Source of the DNA: Nonlabens tegetincola
Lineage (GTDB): Bacteria; Bacteroidota; Bacteroidia; Flavobacteriales; Flavobacteriaceae
Assembly: GCF_002954355.1 (NCBI RefSeq)
Contig: NZ_MQVV01000012.1
Span: 434,001-498,000, forward strand
Length of the DNA stretch: 64,000 bases
Reading direction: 5' to 3'
Shown here: positions 62,411 to 64,000 of the stretch, piece after piece
How the letters are laid out: the number at the start of each line of letters is the position of its first letter
How positions within the stretch are numbered: position 1 is the stretch's first letter
The notes under the pieces: generated by a model
What the model was told of the DNA's origin: nothing
Seen by the model: the letters and a program-made list of their open reading frames with translations, nothing else
The model's database searches: none
Program-made: the position numbers and the translations under genes

Positions 62411-63016
62411 ATGGCAAGATATAGAGGTCCTAAGGCAAAAATTGCTAGAAGATTTAGAGAACCAATTTTTGGCCCTAGTAAAGCCCTGGAAAAGAAAAAT
62501 TATCCTCCAGGAATGCACGGTAATAATAGACGCCGTGGAAAAGAATCAGAGTATGCAGTTCAATTAAAGGAAAAGCAAAAAGCTAAATACACCTATGGGG
62601 TACTTGAAAAGCAGTTCCGTTTAATGTTTGAAAAGGCTGTAAGAAGTACTGGTATTACAGGTGAAGTTTTACTTCAACTTTGTGAATCTCGTTTAGATAA
62701 CGTGGTTTATCGTATGGGTCTTGCAAGATCTAGACGAGGAGCTCGTCAGTTAGTTTCGCATAGACACATTACAGTTAACGGTAAGTTAGTTAATATACCA
62801 TCTTATCAGTTAAAAGCTGGTGACGAAGTTGCTGTTCGTGAAAAGTCTAAATCATTACAATCTATTGATGATGCTCTTTCTTCTAATGAGCATGTATATG
62901 ATTTCGTTACATTCAATAAAGCAACTATGTCTGGTTCTTTTGTTTCGGTTCCTGAGCGTATCCAGATTCCGGAAAACATAAAAGAACAATTAATCGTAGA
63001 GCTTTACTCTAAATAA
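62411..63016 (+). CDS. rpsD: 30S ribosomal protein S4
   Basis: uS4, a 30S assembly initiator. 201 residues. [20 protein letters not shown], then an S4 domain with [20 protein letters not shown]. No zinc cysteines at the N-terminus. Probably autoregulated, as judged from the structured leader. Confidence 0.98.
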   Translation: MARYRGPKAKIARRFREPIFGPSKALEKKNYPPGMHGNNRRRGKESEYAVQLKEKQKAKYTYGVLEKQFRLMFEKAVRSTGITGEVLLQLCESRLDNVVYRMGLARSRRGARQLVSHRHITVNGKLVNIPSYQLKAGDEVAVREKSKSLQSIDDALSSNEHVYDFVTFNKATMSGSFVSVPERIQIPENIKEQLIVELYSK

Positions 63017-63038
63017 TAACCAACAATTCCTAACGACT

Positions 63039-64000
63039 ATGGCAATTTTAAATTTTCAGAAGCCTGATAAAGTAATCATGATCGACTCTACTGATTTCGA
63101 GGGTAAATTCGAGTTCAGACCGTTGGAGCCAGGTTATGGATTGACTGTTGGTAATGCCTTGCGTAGAGTTTTGTTGTCTTCTTTAGAAGGTTTCGCAATT
63201 ACTTCTATACGCATAGAAGGTGTAGATCATGAATTTTCTACTATAGAAGGTGTAGTTGAGGATGTTACCGAAATGGTGCTTAATTTCAAACAAGCCCGTT
63301 TTAGAAGACAAATCGACGAAGTAGATAGTGAGGTAGTAAATATTTCATTTGGTGGTAAGGAGCAATTTACTGCTGGTGATATGCAAAAGTACATCTCTGG
63401 TTTTCAAGTTTTAAATCCTGAATTGGTTATTTGTAACACAGACCCTTCAGTGAATTTAAATCTAGAAATCACTATTGAAAAAGGTAGAGGTTATGTTCCG
63501 GCTGAGGAGAATAAAAATCCTTCTGCACCTATAGGTACAATCGCAATTGATTCTATATTTACTCCTATCAAGAACGTTAAGTATAGTATTGAAAATTACC
63601 GTGTTGAACAAAAAACGGATTATGAAAAATTAGTTTTTGAAATTCAAACAGATGGTAGTATTCATCCTAAATTAGCCCTTACTGAGGCCGCTAAGACTTT
63701 AATCCATCACTTCATGTTATTCAGCGATGAAAGAATTACACTAGAAGCAGATGAAATAGCGCAAACAGAAACTTATGATGAAGAAAGTCTTCACATGAGA
63801 CAACTTCTTAAAACTAAACTAGTTGATATGGAGTTATCTGTACGTGCATTAAATTGTCTTAAAGCTGCAGAAGTAGAAACTTTAGGTGATTTAGTTTCAT
63901 ATAACAAAAACGATTTAATGAAGTTTAGAAACTTTGGTAAAAAGTCTTTAACTGAATTAGAAGAGTTAGTTAATACTAAAGGTTTGAACTTTGGTATGGA
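63039..64000 (+). CDS. rpoA: DNA-directed RNA polymerase subunit alpha (cut by right edge)
   Basis: The first 320 codons are present. N-terminal domain: [20 protein letters not shown] (dimer interface) and the beta-contact region. C-terminal domain: [20 protein letters not shown] and [14 protein letters not shown], the helix-hairpin-helix that touches DNA and regulators. Only about 10 residues should be missing. Starts [12 protein letters not shown], 22 bases after rpsD. Confidence 0.97.
   Translation, partial: MAILNFQKPDKVIMIDSTDFEGKFEFRPLEPGYGLTVGNALRRVLLSSLEGFAITSIRIEGVDHEFSTIEGVVEDVTEMVLNFKQARFRRQIDEVDSEVVNISFGGKEQFTAGDMQKYISGFQVLNPELVICNTDPSVNLNLEITIEKGRGYVPAEENKNPSAPIGTIAIDSIFTPIKNVKYSIENYRVEQKTDYEKLVFEIQTDGSIHPKLALTEAAKTLIHHFMLFSDERITLEADEIAQTETYDEESLHMRQLLKTKLVDMELSVRALNCLKAAEVETLGDLVSYNKNDLMKFRNFGKKSLTELEELVNTKGLNFGM

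Overview
The window looks like a chromosomal segment of a marine member of the Flavobacteriaceae (Bacteroidota). The signs are low G+C, promoters of the Bacteroidota type (TAnnTTTG with an upstream TTG), genes without Shine-Dalgarno sequences, a SusC/SusD pair, many lipoproteins with short lipoboxes, and a str-S10-spc-alpha ribosomal cluster. I cannot name the genus from sequence alone. I saw no rRNA, tRNA, insertion sequence, prophage or CRISPR array, and no gene-free stretch longer than about 200 bases.

Layout. 1-4600 (minus strand): asnB, then the start of a trp operon (trpE, an unknown lipoprotein gene, trpG, trpD cut by the edge). Both asnB and trpE are preceded by a transcription attenuator. 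Each has a promoter, a very short leader peptide rich in the relevant amino acid (8 Asn of 18 residues; Trp-Trp-Trp in 16), an antiterminator segment at the leader stop codon, and an intrinsic terminator. 4600-17600: msrA, a coiled-coil zf-RING_7-like protein without its cysteines, a Nif3-like protein, lpxK, a hybrid histidine kinase, gap, lipA, a glycosyltransferase, a small Cys-rich membrane protein, murB, an aminotransferase and an aspartyl protease. 17600-25900: a DUF1573 protein, valS with two overlapping tiny membrane proteins after it, then a minus-strand run of rsfS, ftsH, LUD, cdsA, psd and an ACBP-like protein. 25900-40300: birA, pyrE, NUDIX, lipoprotein, M14 peptidase, coaD, ddl, PASTA protein, RluA-family synthase, yaaA, radC, polysaccharide deacetylase-like, HAD, rarA, rhomboid and rlmB. 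40400-47570: a SusC/SusD/lipoprotein operon and an Omp85 protein. 47700-64000: rpsL-rpsG-fusA, then the S10, spc and alpha operons to rpoA, which is cut by the right edge.

Three signals stand out. First, the paired asnB and trp attenuators share the same geometry, and their promoters would start transcription almost on the leader ATG, so the leader peptides may be read from leaderless mRNA. Second, at least six genes or leaders have TAnnTTTG exactly four bases before the ATG, which suggests that leaderless transcription is common here. Third, an exact 16-bp palindrome, CGCTTTCGCGAAAGCG, occurs 12 times at fairly even spacing (mean about 4.6 kb). Ten copies lie inside genes, in all three frames (RFRES, LSRKR, AFAKA). 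One of the two intergenic copies forms the core of a terminator-like hairpin inside the S10 operon.

Three genes (asnB, the Omp85 protein, the deacetylase-like protein) are each broken by what looks like a single missing base in an A or T run. The common pattern suggests homopolymer errors in the assembly, but real frameshifts are not excluded.
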